From contig CM055877.1 of the NCBI GenBank assembly GCA_029582165.1, positions 30,834,241 to 30,898,240 on the forward strand: a stretch of DNA of 64,000 nucleotides, written 5' to 3'. The notes under the pieces are model-generated. The model searched no databases, had not been told where the DNA came from, and worked only from the letters and a program-made list of their open reading frames with translations. The position numbers were made by a program, and so were the translations under genes. The first letter of the stretch is position 1. Each line of letters opens with the position of its first letter. This document shows positions 46,710 to 59,410 of this stretch, one piece after another. The DNA comes from Portulaca oleracea (lineage: Eukaryota > Streptophyta > Magnoliopsida > Caryophyllales > Portulacaceae).

Positions 46710-47524
46710 TGATGCATAATTGATGGCCTTATGCATCAAGGTCAACCATAGAGACTTTACTATCCTACTCCAAGGCATTTCAAGTGACATCACGGGCATC
46801 TCTACTCCTAGAGGACTATTGAGCTCCTTATCACAAGGGCCTTAAAGTTCTAATCAAGCCATATGATAGAGCTTTCTCTTATGTACATTTTGGTTTTGAA
46901 TCTTTAGTATCGAGTTGTATTTTAGAGATATCAGATTTTCTTTAAATGATGTCATAATTGAGGATGATGTAAGCCCTGGGCCTAATCTTGAAGAGGGGTG
47001 ACGCCTAAGGGAGGTTTCCATTATAAATACCCCTAGGGTGCCTTGTAAACATATCTCATATTCATACATTCAATATAATGTCCAAAGTCGACGCTTTAGT
47101 TCTCTCTAGTTTTGGCTAGAAATCGAATTCTTTGGGTTTTTCGTGAAATCTTCTTCTAATCCAAGATTGAGCATTCTTGGTGAAAGGAGGAGTAGGAGCT
47201 CAAGATTGTGGTGTGGCTGTAGCAATCGGAGAGGCTTCGTTGCTCATTCTATCAAGTTCTTTCTCTCGCTTCGCTTGGTTCTTCATCATTGTAAGTCGCT
47301 TGTTTTCCATTTGTTTTGCTAGTAGTGAATTCACTTGATTGTCTTCAAATTCATGATTAAAACTCACGAATCAGCCCTCAATCATCTACATCTTTTGGCC
47401 TTTGATCTCAGATTTCATTCCTTATTTCGCTCTATCTTTGATTCATCTCTTGCAAGTTCTTACTTGTGTTATGATCCGTGTTCTTTCTTGGCATTTTGGT
47501 TGAATTGTGATCCATTATGCATCA
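46710..47524 (+). repeat. LTR-A9 (family A LTR)
   Basis: 815 bases with perfect inverted ends, TATAAATA at 47022-47029. The CCCTTAAAGGG segment near 46975 is reduced to CCCTGGG. Confidence 0.92.
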
Positions 47525-47527
47525 ATT

Positions 47528-47539
47528 TGGTATCGAGCT
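47528..47539 (+). promoter_or_regulatory. Primer-binding site of A unit a10, one base lost
   Basis: TGGTATCGAGCT, lacking the A of TATCAG. Confidence 0.78.
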
Positions 47540-47778
47540 ATGTTTAGATGAATCTCCTTTGTTTCGTGATAAATCTGACCTTGTTTTGTCACAAAATCAC
47601 ATAAACCCCACGTTATACACGCCTTGATAGTTCTTCCAAGAACTCATCAAGAACCCATCAAGAACCCATCAAGAACTCATAAAGAACCCGTAGCTCCTCA
47701 AAGAACCCTCGCCCTAAACACAAACCAAGCCCAACCGTCCTTTCCTCGTGAGTTCATATGACATCAAGTTGATTTCTA

Positions 47779-49713
47779 ATGGCAAACGAAGAATCTAAAT
47801 CAAATGAGGTTTATGAACTCGAGCAACAAATAGCATTTTTGCATGCAATCGGGTAAACAAATGGAAGAAAATAAAGTGCTACGTGAAGGTTCTCTACGCG
47901 ATGGTGGTTCGCCTCATGGTGATAGTAGTGAAGCATAAAGTGCATGAACGCTTGGATTTCAAAGTAGAAGTTCGAATTTAATGGTAGTCTTAATGTTGAG
48001 GATTATCTTGATTGATACATACGGTTTGAACGTGTTTTTGAGTTGAAAGATTGTAGTGATGAGCTCAAGGTGAAGTACGTTGCTTTGAAATTAAGAAAAC
48101 ATGCTTCTATTTGGTGGACTAACCTTCAAAAGAAGAGAGTTGCAAAAGGGAAAGAAAAGATCCGCTTCGGGATAAGATGAAGTCAAAGTTGCAATCCAAG
48201 TTCCTTCCCAATCATATGTCCACGATAACTACTACAAGCCGCAAAAGCTTGTCCAAGGCTCTAAATCGGTCAAGAATACACAAGGGAGTTTGAACACCTC
48301 CTTTGGCGCCAGGATCTCAAAGAGAAGGAACCACAAATTGCACGTTACTTGATTGGTTTGAATGATCGATACGCCATATAGTTGAATTACATTCATATGA
48401 ATCCCTTGATGAGCTAAGTAACTTGGCTATGAAAGTGGAAAGACAAAGGAAGGAAAGGGCCAAGGAACCTCAAAGACCCTATACTCCACTCCCTTACTCC
48501 TAAACACAATCAAAAGCTCCACAAAATCAGCCCCATCCTCCCTTAAACCCTACGCCAAACTCCACATTAAACCAGCCACAAAATCCCCATCCAAAACCCA
48601 AGTCCAAGAACCAAGAACATTAGCTCCAAGAAGGTGTTTTCGATGCCAAGGGTTGGGACATTATGCTCTGAGTGTCCAAACAAGCGAGTAGTGTCTTTGG
48701 TGGAATACCAAAGTGCTTTATATGTAGAGCCTGAGTACGAGAAAGAAGAAGAAGTTAAGGCTGACGCCAAAGATGAGGAAGATGTAGTAGAAGAATACGC
48801 GGAAGAGCCTGGATGAAGGAGAACTACTTGTGGTAGAAAGGGCCTTGAATATCACAAATGTGCCGAAGATCAACTACAAAGAGAAGCAATTTTTCGCCTC
48901 GTTGTACCATCCAAGGGAGAGTATGCCCTCGATCATAGACGGAGGAAGTCGAACCAATGCCGCCTCTACAACAATGGTCAAGAAGTTGCAAATAGAGATT
49001 AGCCCACATCCCACACCCTACACAATACAACGGCTAAACTCGGGCAAGGCATTCGCGGGATCAACGAGTTTTGGTGAGTCTTTCAATTGGAAAGAATTAT
49101 CAAGATTCATTGTGTTGTGATATAGTTCCCATGGATACTTGTCATGTTTTATCGGGAAGGCCATGGTTATATGATAGACATGTCATACATGATGGGAGGG
49201 CCAACACTTACACTCTCACCATCAACCAACAGAGGATCACTGCACCTCTCGATCCACCATCTCAAAAAGGAGAAACGCCATATCAGGTCAATCATGAAGA
49301 TGGAGTATCAAGGGCACGAAGAGTATAAGGATCATATTCTTACACATTCGAGAAGAATGAAACTGATCCAAGTATCCATCACATTTTGAAACTTCCCACT
49401 AAGCATATCTTCCATGAGCATCCAAAAGATATCTACTTAGATCACTGGTCAAAGGTCAAAATTGGAAGGATGAAATAGCCCAAGTCATCAAGGTACATTG
49501 TTTCATGCTAAATGACAAGGGTAAAGTGGTAAGAATAGACTTGGGAAGTGAGAAGACATGAACAACCCACGCTCAAGACGGGAAACGCAAATCCAAGTCT
49601 TACGGTGTTCGAGAATCGATCGAAGAAAGTTTAAGAAGTTCATCAAAGGAATCTATGATGACTTCAAAGCTTTCAAGAAGAAAGTCTTTGTGAAGAAGGC
49701 AAGTAAGAGTTGA
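47779..49713 (+). pseudogene. gag-pro of A unit a10, many small changes
   Basis: ATG 47779 with MANEESKSNEVYELEQQ. The frame is lost near 47842 (TTTTTGCATGCAATC). The Gag core is in pieces. The linker keeps CAG near 48529, where array 1 has TAG. The knuckle region near 48635-48680 and acidic linker are open in 48634-48816. The protease-like part is in 48830-49389, where Ser-Cys of GGSCTN has become Ser-Arg. The tail is shifted, with TGA at 49711-49713. Confidence 0.85.
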
Positions 49714-49753
49714 TTTTCCAAAGTTTGAGGGCAAACTTTTCAATCGGGGTGCA

Positions 49754-50578
49754 TGATGCATAATTGATGGCCTTATGATCAAGGTCAACCATAGAGACTT
49801 TACTATCCTACTCCAAGGCATTTCAAGTGACATCACGGCATCTCTACTCCTAGAGGACTATTGAGCTCCTTATCACAAGGGCCTTAAAGTTCTAATCAAG
49901 CCATATGATAGAGCTTTCTTATGTACATTTTGGTTTTGAATCTTTAGTATTGAGTTGTATTTTAGAGATATCAGATTTTCTTTAAATGATGTCATAATTG
50001 AGTGGATGATGTAAGCCCTTAAAGGGCCTAATCTTGAAGAGGGGTGACGCCTAAGGGGAGGTTTCCTACTATAAATACCCCCCTAGGGGTGCCTTGTAAA
50101 CACATCTCATATTCATACATTCAATACAATGTCTAAAGTTGATGCTTTAGTTCTCTCTAGTTTTGGCTAGAAATCGAATTCCCTTTGGGTTTTTCGTGTG
50201 AAATTTTCTCTTCTAATCCAAGATTGAGCATTCTTGGGTGGTGAAAGGAGGAGTTGGAGCTCTTGAAGATTGTGGTGTGGCAGTAGCAATTGGAGAGGCT
50301 TCGGCTCATTCTATCAAGTTCTTTCTCTCGCTTCTCGCTCGTTCTTCATCATTGTAAGTCGCTTGTTTTCCATTTGTTTTGCTAGTAGTAAATTCACTGA
50401 TTGTCTTCAAATTCATGATTAAACTCACGAATCAGCCCTCAATCATCTACATCTTGCCTTTGATCTCAGATTTCATTCCTTATTTCGCTCTATCTTGATT
50501 CATCTCTCGCAAGTTCTTACTGTGTTATGATCCGTGTTCTTTCTTGGCATTTCGGTTGAATTGATCCATTATGCATCA
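49754..50578 (+). repeat. LTR-A10 (family A LTR)
   Basis: 825 bases, perfect inverted ends, TATAAATA at 50070-50077. The polypurine tract upstream is altered (caatcggggtgca). Confidence 0.92.
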
Positions 50579-50581
50579 ATT

Positions 50582-50593
50582 TGGTATCGAGCT
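50582..50593 (+). promoter_or_regulatory. Primer-binding site of A unit a11, one base lost
   Basis: TGGTATCGAGCT. Confidence 0.78.
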
Positions 50594-50838
50594 ATGTTTA
50601 GATGACTCTCCTTTGTTTCTGTATAAATTCGACCTTGTTTTGTCACAAAATCACATAAACCCCACGCTATACACGCCTCTTTGATAGTTCTTCCAAGAAC
50701 TCATCAAGAACCCATCAAGAACCCATCAAGAACTCATAAAGAACCCGTAGCTCCTCAAAGAACCTCGCCCTAAACACAAACCAAGCCCAAATCCGCCCCT
50801 TTCTCTCGTGAGTTCATATGACATCAAGTTGATTTCTA

Positions 50839-52771
50839 ATGGCAAACGAAGAATCTAAATCAAATGAGGTTTATGAACTCGAGCAACAAATAGCATTTTT
50901 GCGTGTGCAATTGGGTAAACAAATGGAAGAAAATAAAGTGCTACGTGAAGGTTCTCTACATGATGGTGGTTCGCCTCACGGTGATAGTAGTGTGAAGCAT
51001 AAAGTGCATGAACGTTTGATTTCAAAGTAGGTTCCAATTTAATGGTAGTCTTAATGTTGAGGATTATCTTGATTGATACATACGGTTGAACGTGTTTTGA
51101 GTTGAAAGATTGTAGTGATGAGCTCAAGGTGAAGCACGCTGCTTTGAAATTAAGAAAACATGCTTCTATTCGGTGGACTAACCTTCAAAAGAAGAGAGTT
51201 GCAAAAGGAAAGAAAAGATCCGCTCGGGATAAGATGAAGTCAAAGTTGTAATCCAAGTTCCTTCCCAATCATATGTCCACGATAACTACTACAAGCCGCA
51301 AAGCTCATTCAAGGCTCTAAATCGGTCAAGAATACACAAGGGAGTTTGAACACCTCCTTGGCCAGGATCTCAAAGAGAAGGAACCACAAATTCTGGTACG
51401 TTACTTGATTGGTTTGAATGATTGGATACGTCATATAGTTGAATTACATTCATATGAATCCCTTGATGAGCTATAAGTAACTTGGCTATGAAAGTGGAAA
51501 GACAAAGGAAGAAAAGGGCCAAGGAACCTCAAAGACCCTATACTCCACTCCCTTACTCTCAAACACAATCAAAAGCTCCACAAAATCAGCCCCCATCCTC
51601 CCTTAAACCCTACGCCAAACCCACATTAAACCAGCCACAAAATCCCCCATCCAAAACCCAAGTCCAAGAACCAAGAACATTAGCTCCAAGAAGGTGTTTT
51701 CGATGCCAAGGGTTGGGACATTATGCTTCGGAGTGTCCAAACAAGCGAGTAGTGTCTTTGGTGGAATACCAAAGTGCTTTATATGTAGAGCCTGAGGTAA
51801 TGAAGAAGAAGTTAAGGTCGACGCCAAAGATGAGGAAGATGTAGTAGAAGAATACGTGGAAGAGCCGGATGAAGGAGAACTACTTGTGGTATAAAGGGCC
51901 TTGAATATCACAAATGTGCCGAAGATCAACTACAAAGAGAAGCAATTTTTCGCCTCGTTGCTCCATCCAAGGAGAGTATGCTCCTGATCATAGATGGAGG
52001 AAGTCGCACCAATGCCGCCTCTACAACAATGGTCAAGAAGTTGCAAATAGAGATTAGCCCACATCCCACACCCTACACAATACAACGGGCTAAACTCGCG
52101 CAAGGCATTCAAAGGGATCAACGAAGTTTCGTAGTCTTTCAATCGGAAAGAATTATCAAGATTCATTGTGGTGTGATATAGTTCCTATGGATACTTGTCA
52201 TGTTTTATCGGGAAGGCCATGGTTATATGATAGACATGTCATACATGGAGGGCCAACACTTACACTCTCACCATCAACCAAAAGAGGATCACTGCACCTC
52301 TCGATCCACCATCTCGCAAAAGGAGAAACGCCATATCAGGTCAATCATGAAGATGGAGTATCAAGGGCACGAAGAGTATAAGGATCATATTCTTACACAT
52401 TTGGAGAAGAATGAAACGGATCCAAGTATCCATCACATTTTGAAACTTCCCACTAAGCATATCTTCCATGAGCATCCAAAAGATATCTACTTAGATCACT
52501 CGTTGAAAGGTCAAAATTCGAAGGATGAAATAGCCCAAGTCATCAAGGTACATTGTTTCATGCTAAACGACAAGGGTAAAGTGGTAAGAATAGACTTGGG
52601 AAGTGAGAAGCTTTACATGAACAACCCACGCTCAAGATGGGGAAACGAATCCAAGTCTTAAGGTGTTCGAGAATCGACCCAAGAAAGTTTAAGAAGTTCA
52701 TCAAAGGAATCTATGATGACTTCAAAGCTTTCAAGAAGAAAGTCTTTGTGAAGAAGGCAAGTAAGAGTTGA
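50839..52771 (+). pseudogene. gag-pro of A unit a11, keeps the ancestral linker frame
   Basis: ATG 50839, Gag N-terminus open to about 51030, core split. In 51482-51844 the end of Gag, the Pro-rich linker and the knuckle CFRCQGLGHYASECP are in one frame, with Gln at the codon that is TAG in array 1 and with AGAACATTAGC undeleted. This shows that Gag and knuckle belong to one protein in the parent element. The protease-like segment (IIDGGSRTNAAS) and tail are frameshifted. A TAA interrupts KSKSYG near 52660. Confidence 0.87.
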
Positions 52772-52813
52772 TTTTCCAAAGTTTGAGGGCAAACTTTTTT
52801 CAATCTGGGTGTA

Positions 52814-53624
52814 TGATGCATAATCGATGGCCTTATGATCAAGGTCAACCATAGACTTTACTATCCTACTCCAAGGCATTTCAAGTGACATCACGCATCT
52901 CTACTCCTAGAGGACTATTGAGCTCCTTATCACAAGGGCCTTAAAGTTCTAATCAAGCCATATGATAGAGCTTTCTTATGTACATTTTGGTTTTAATCTT
53001 TAGTATGAGTCAGATTTAGAGATATCAGATTTTCTTTAAATGATGTCATAATCGAGTGGATGATGTAAGCCCATGGGCCTAATCTTCAAGAGGTGACGCC
53101 TAAGGGAGGTTTCATTATAAATACTCCCTAGGGTGCCTTGTAAACATATCTCATATTCATACATTCAATATAATGTCCAAAGTCGACGCTTTGGTTCTCT
53201 CTAGTTTTGGCTAGAAATCGAATTCTCTGGTTTTTCGTGTGAAATCTTCTCTTCTAATCCAAGATTGAGCATTCTTGGGTGGTGAAAGGAGGAGTAGGAG
53301 CTCTGAAGATTGTGGTGTGGCGTGAGTAATTGGAGAGGCCGTTGCTCATTCTATCAAGTTCTTTCTCTCGCTTCTCGCTTGGTTCTTCATCATCAGAAGT
53401 CGCTTGTTTTCCATTTGTTTTGCTAGTAGTAAATTCACTTGATTGTCTTCAAATTCATGATTAAAATCACGAATCAGCCCTTCAATCATCTACATCTTTT
53501 GCCTTTGATCTCGTGATTTCATTCCTTATTTCGCTCTATCTTTGATTCATCTCTCGCAAGTTCTTACTGTGGCATGATCCGTGTTCTTCTTGGCATTTTG
53601 CTGAATTGGATCCATTATGCATCA
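52814..53624 (+). repeat. LTR-A11 (family A LTR)
   Basis: 811 bases, the shortest A LTR, TATAAATA at 53116-53123, with many one-base losses. Confidence 0.9.
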
Positions 53625-53627
53625 ATT

Positions 53628-53641
53628 TGGTATCGTGAGCT
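53628..53641 (+). promoter_or_regulatory. Primer-binding site of A unit a12, altered
   Basis: TGGTATCGTGAGCT, changed in the middle relative to TGGTATCAGAGCT. Confidence 0.7.
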
Positions 53642-53881
53642 ATGTTTAGATGAATCTCCTTGTTTCGTGATAAATCTCGACCTTGTTTTGTCACAAAATC
53701 ACATAAACCCCACGTTATACACGCCTCTGATAGTTCTTCCAAGAACTCATCAGAACCCATCAAGAACCCATCAAGAACTCATAAAGAACCCGTAGCTCCT
53801 CAAAGAACCTCGCCCTAAACACAAACCAAGCCCAAATCCGCCCCTTTCTCGTGAGTTCATATGACATCAAGTTGATTTCTA

Positions 53882-53982
53882 ATGGCAAACGAAGAATCTA
53901 AATCAAATGAGGTTTACGAACTCGAGCAACAAATAGCATTTTCATGCCAGGCGGCAATCGGGTAAACAAAACTAAGAAAATA
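53882..53982 (+). pseudogene. Start of A gag (unit a12), cut by assembly gap
   Basis: ATG 53882 and MANEESKSNEVYELEQQ. Then the sequence becomes unlike every other copy (ATTTTCATGCCAGGCGGCAATC) and ends in N. Confidence 0.75.
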
Positions 53983-53995
53983 NNNNNNNNNNNNN
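53983..53995. other. Assembly gap (13 N)
   Basis: Thirteen undetermined bases. Left is the start of an A gag; right is the middle of B internal DNA equivalent to 28805. At least the rest of an A unit, a B LTR and a B leader/gag start would normally lie between, so the true gap is probably several kb. Confidence 0.97.
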
Positions 53996-56749
53996 GAGGA
54001 TGACCCCAAGTCTTGGTATGTTACTTAAGTGGTCTTAATGATTACATTGGAGATATTGTTGTATGTCAATTTTATTCAAACTTGGAAGAGTTAAGTTCTT
54101 TGGCTTTAATGTTGAGATGGAGGCAAAGATGAAAGAAACTTGGGGTGAGAACCATCTACAACTAAAACCAAACATACCAACCACAAAACCCCACGCCAAG
54201 AACATCCCAAAACAGCCCCAAATCAATCCCAAACCTCACGTCGAAAGACCTACAAAACAGCCCCTACAACATCCTATCCATAGCTCCACAACCTTAGACC
54301 TCTCTATACCTACTGCCCAAACTCCTCAAAATGTTTCAAAAACCTTCCCACTCCTATTGTCCAAGAAAAGGAAATCATTGTTCCAAGTACATGTCTACAT
54401 TGCCAAAGTTTTGATCATATTGAAAGTGCATGTCCTAAGGAGAAAGAAGTATCTTTGGTTGATTGTCAAACATCATTAAGCATGCAACTAAATTGAAAGT
54501 GTGGTATTTGATGTATTTGACGAGCATGAGGATGTTCATAAACTTGGCATAAATGAGGTATGTAGCGTGCCTCATGAAGTACACGAGGAAGAAAAAGAAG
54601 AGGATATTATACTAGAAACGATGTATGTAGAAGAATTAAGTGGAGAAGAGTTGCTTGTTGTAAGTAGAGTCTTGAAAGAGACTAGTGTATCAAATGATCT
54701 ACAACAAAGAGAGCCTATTTCTTACTCTCAATATACCATTCAAAAGAAGTATGTCCATTGAATCAAGAGGAGAAGATTGTACTTCCCATTGTAGTATTGA
54801 CGAGGGCATTGATCTTGAAATTGACTTTTCTACAAAGAGGATCAAAATGAAGGATTAGTATAGCTATTCACTTACTACTCTACACGATAATGACGACAAC
54901 ATACACCTTGATCCAAGAAGTTTAGTAAGTCTTTGTTTTTACAAGATTTGCAAAGATTCATTATATTGTAATATTACTTCTATGGATTTTTGTTATACTT
55001 TGTTTGGAAAATCAAAGTTGTATGATTGGAGTATCATGCTCCAAGAGACGTCCTTATTACCCTCTTGTAACTCATGGCCCACGGAGGATCAAAGCATTCT
55101 TATGACACTTATGGAGAATAAGTATCATGAATTTGAAGAACCAAGGAGTCTAATTCTTACACCAATGGAGGTTGGAAACCGTAGCTTATAAAGGATCAAG
55201 ATCCTATGCCATCACTTGTTCTCATTTGTGAATATTTGGATGAAAGACAAGCACCATCGACAAGTGACTTCTCTCACTTATCTCTTTGGGATCAAGCTCA
55301 ATTTGCATAACTACATCAACGGTTTGATTCTCATAGTATGCAACATATTTTGAAAGAGTATGTACCATTACAATGTAAAAAGATTATATTTGTATACTTT
55401 GGTAACATTTTTGTATGTAGTAGAAGTAGAAAGGAGTATGTAAATCCTTTGGAGTTAGTCTTGATCATGACAAAGCACGAGGAGCCAAGGAGAATTGGAG
55501 AAGTACTTGGAGAATTGTCCTTACCTCTCGTCCAAGAATGAGCTAACTCAACATATCTCATCAAATGGAGTAATTCAAGTGGACAAAAGGAAGAAAGGAA
55601 ATATTCAAGAAGGATCCATACTTGCATCTATACTTGGTACTATGTCTCTTAAAGGATGCTAAAGATCATCATATTCTTTTATTTCCTATTCTCGCATCAT
55701 ATTCGCTCATTACAAATGGAGTTGAGAAAGGTGAAGTCCTATCTCAAGGAAGTTGTCCCATGGATTATTTTGGTGATATACTAATTGGAGAAAGGAGAAG
55801 CTTCATGCTTATGGCTTTACATTCATACTTGTTGTTATCATGAGGATATTTGAGCAAAAGGATTGTTATCATAGAGGATTCATCCTTAAGCTTTGTGATT
55901 CTTACAAAGTATTGGAGTATGCTTCATATGATAAGGAGATCAAGCCATCGTTATACTTTGAGATGAAGTACTTGATTTGTTCATCAAAATCAAGTCACTT
56001 GGAGAAGCAAGTCCTTTGACTAAAGGAAGTTTTCTAACGAGGAGATACATGTTTGATTCAAAATTACTCGAGCTTGGATATATCAAGGAGTTATATGAAG
56101 ATGATGATGATTTTAAAGAAGTATTCAAGGTATGTGAGAAGCATCATCAACAACCCTTTCATATTACTCATGGGTTTCTTTTCAAAGGGAATCAATTGTG
56201 TATTCCAAGGAGGAATTCGTGACTTCTTAATCATGGAAGTGCATGGAAGTTCTTTTGATCATTTGGGTCTTCACATAACGTATTACAAGATGAAGGAGTA
56301 TTATTTCGCCAGCATGATCGTTGACATTGAGCAAACGTTACAATGTTGTGATATTTGCAATCCTTCTATACTATATGGAGATGAAAGCTTGAATTCTAAG
56401 GTTGAAGTACCATGGATTCAAGGAAGTCTTACTATTGTCTTCATCATGAGTTACGAGCTTATGAATCTATACTTTGAAGTTGAGAAGTTATATGAGGTTT
56501 CTACATTCTCTATGAAGAAACGAGATTTGAAGTTCCATAATGTCATTGGATTAGTTATGAGAAAATTTTGGAAGAAAGTGGAAGTTCAAGTCAAGCATCA
56601 AAGGAATCTATGATGATTTCAAAGCGTTTAAGAAGAGAGTTTGTAGTCTCTTCAAGAAGCAAGTTGACGGGAACAACACATATGGAAAGACATCTTACAA
56701 AGAAGGAAGAAGGGCTTTGAAGAAGAAGTTTATATATGATCACTTGTGA
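53996..56749 (+). pseudogene. B gag-pro with collapsed pol (copy b1'), 5' end in gap
   Basis: Duplicate of 28805-31556. The knuckle keeps His (CLHCQSFDHIESACP near 54390-54435). The acidic linker is open in 54501-54761. The protease-like remnant is split. Pol remnants are clearer than in b1, see 55977-56370. The tail TGA is at 56747-56749. Confidence 0.87.
55977..56370 (+). pseudogene. Integrase HHCC zinc-binding remnant, clearest copy
   Basis: GFLFKGNQLCIPR followed, after a frame change, by RDFLIMEVHGSSFDHLG and DIEQTLQCCDICNPS. The ligands are His 56242, His 56260, Cys 56347 and Cys 56356, with spacing H-X5-H-X28-C-X2-C, within the range of retroviral/Ty3 integrase N-terminal domains (H-X3-7-H-X23-32-C-X2-C). 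Upstream, LTRRYMFDSKLLELGYIKELY matches the Ty3/gypsy RNase H-integrase linker. No D,D-35-E core follows: after CNPS the sequence passes into VEVPWIQGS and the family tail. Confidence 0.82.
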
Positions 56750-56849
56750 GTACGAATCAAAGAAGTTTTGTGATTAAAGTTATATGGTGTTTTTCTTTAA
56801 AGAAAGTCTTGTCTAAAGTTTGAGGCAAACTTTTTCAACCGGAGGAGAA

Positions 56850-57900
56850 TGATGCATAATAGCCTAGCTATATACATCAAGGTTAGCTAAGAGGACTTTG
56901 ATCTAGCTTCAAGTTACAAAAACATCAACGACATCATCAATTACAATGGTTTATTAAGCTCTATACATCAAGGAAGCAAGCATGAAGGACCTTGATGTTA
57001 TTCTAGCTTACATGGAGTTACTCTCATATATGGAAGTCATCAATGAGCTCAAAATACTCTCGGCAATAAGAGTCCTTATTGAATTCGCGGCAATGGAGGA
57101 CCTTATCAAGTACAGTTCGATATTTTGCTCTATAACTCTAGATCCATTCATCTATTGAGGAAATCATCAAAAGAAAGATTGGAGCTCTTTCAATAAGCTT
57201 TCCAATGGTTTTTGAATCAATGAAAACGGACAAGTATTGAAGGAGTTATAGCAATTTCTTTCTAGAGTTGTATTTTAGAGTTTATGATGTCATAAATAGG
57301 ATATATGATGTAATAGTTGATTCTTGGTTTCTTGAACCCTAGGTACACGTCCAAGGGGTCCCTAAAGTAGTATAAATAGACCCCCTAGGGTGCCATTGTA
57401 TTCATTCAATTCAAGTCATTCAATAAATCAAATACAAACACAAGGTGTTGTTTTCTCTCTAGTTTTGAGCTAGAGTTTTCGTTTCTCTTGAGGGAGAACG
57501 AGTATCCCCTTCTTCTATTCTAAGGTTGGCTACCTTAGTTGGTGAAAGGAAGGAATTGAAGAGTCTTGAAGGTGGTGTGCCTATATCCTTCAAGAGAGCT
57601 TCAAATCGCCATTATCATTCAACCATTCAAACGACATTCATCAAGAATTCATCAAGAATTCATCAAGAACTCATCAAGCATTCAATCATATTCATTCATT
57701 CTTCAAACGTTCAAGGAGTGTCGTTCATCAAACTTCCATTTGATCTTGGTAAACGAATTAATCCCTCTTTTCGTTTATCTTCATCCATTATCATTCATTT
57801 TTGGATCCTTAAGAACTTTGAGAAGGGAGATTCTTATCTTCGTTTTTAAAGATCCTTAATCCTTTTGTGTAATGTGATCTTTTGGTCCCATTATGCATCA
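56850..57900 (+). repeat. LTR-B5 (family B LTR, duplicate of LTR-B3)
   Basis: 1051 bases, the same length as LTR-B3, TATAAATA at 57371-57378. It abuts AAAAGGAAATC as LTR-B3 does. Confidence 0.93.
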
Positions 57901-59310
57901 AAAAGGAAATCATTGTTCCAAGTACATGTCTACATTGCCAAAGTTTTGATCAAATTGAAAGTGCATGTCCTAAGGAGAAAGAAGTATCTTTGGTTGATTG
58001 TCAAACATCATTAAGCATGCAACCAGAAATTGAAAGTGTGGTATTTGATGTATTTGACGAGCATGAGGATGTTCATAAACTTGGCATAAATGAGGTATGT
58101 AGCGTGCCTCATGAAGTACACGAGGAAGAAAAAGAAGAGGATATTGTACTAGAAACGATGTATGTAGAAGAATTAAGTGGAGAAGAGTTGCTTGTTGTAA
58201 GTAGAGTCTTGAAAGAGACTAGTGTATCAAATGATCTACAACAAAGAGAGCCTATTTCTTACTCTCAATATACCATTCAAAAGAAGTATGTCCATTGAAT
58301 CAAGAGGAGAAGATTGTACTTCCCATTGTAGTATTGACGAGGCATTGATCTTGACATTGACGTTTCTACAAAGAGGATCAAAATGAAGGATTTGGAGAGC
58401 TATTCACTTCCTACTCTACGTTTATGACGACAACATACACCTTGATCCAAGAAGTTTAGTAAGTCTTTGTTTTAAAACATTTGCAAAGATTAATAAAATT
58501 GTAATATTACTTATGGATTTTAGTTATACTTTGTTTGGAAAATCAAAGTTGTATGATTGGAGTATCATGCTCCAAGAGACGTCCTTATTACCCTCTTGTA
58601 ACTCATGGCCCACTGAGGATCAAAGCATTCTTATGACACTTATGGAGAATAAGTATCATGAATTTGAAGAACCAAGGAGTCTAATTCTTACACCAATGGA
58701 GGTTGGAAACCGTAGCGTATAAAGGATCAAGATCCTATGCCATCACTTGTTCTCATTTGTGAATATTTGGATGAAAGACAAGCACCATCGACAAGTGACT
58801 TCTCTCACTTATCTCTTTGGGATCAAGCTCAATTCGTGCATAACTACATCAACGGTTTTGATTCTCATAGTATGCAACATATTTTGAAAGAGTATGTACC
58901 ATTACCATGTTGTGATATTTGCAATCCTTCTATACTATATGAAGATGAAAGCTTGAATTCTAAGGTTGAAGTACCATGGATTCAAGGAAGTCTTACTATT
59001 GTCTTCATCATGAGTTACGAGCTTATGAATCTATACTTTGAAGTTGAGAAGTTATATGAGGTTTCTACATTCTCTATGAAGAAACGAGATTTGAAGTTCC
59101 ATAATGTCATTGGATTAGTTATGAAAATTTGGAAGAAAGTGGAAGTTCAATTAAAGCATCAAAGGAATCTATGATGATTTCAAAGCGTTTAAGAAGAGAG
59201 TTTGTAGTCTCTTCAAGAAGCAAGTTGACGGGAACAACACATATGGAAAGACATCTTACAAAGAAGGAAGAAGGGCTTTGAAGAAGAAGTTTATATATGA
59301 TCACTTGTGA
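57901..59310 (+). pseudogene. Truncated B internal coding remnant (copy b2')
   Basis: Duplicate of 32704-34115, with the same knuckle His-to-Gln change, the same 968-base internal deletion and the same junction HILKEYVPL-CCDIC. It has additional private damage, such as AAAACATTTGCAAAGATTAATAAA near 58475-58500 and a loss near 59125. Confidence 0.85.
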
Positions 59311-59410
59311 GTACGAATCAAAGAAGTTTTGTGATTAAAGTTATATGGTGTTTTTCTTTAAAGAAAGTCTTGTCTAAAGTTTGAGGCAAACTTTTTCAAC
59401 CGGGGGAGAA

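Larger units (their letters stand above)
45975..53982 (+). repeat. Second family A tandem array, degraded
   Basis: Three A LTRs (46710, 49754, 52814; periods 3044 and 3060) with shared-LTR organisation, entered by a recombinant internal region and ending in an N gap. The copies retain CAG where array 1 has TAG in the linker after the Gag core, but carry many T-to-C changes and one-base losses, more towards the gap. Confidence 0.92.
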
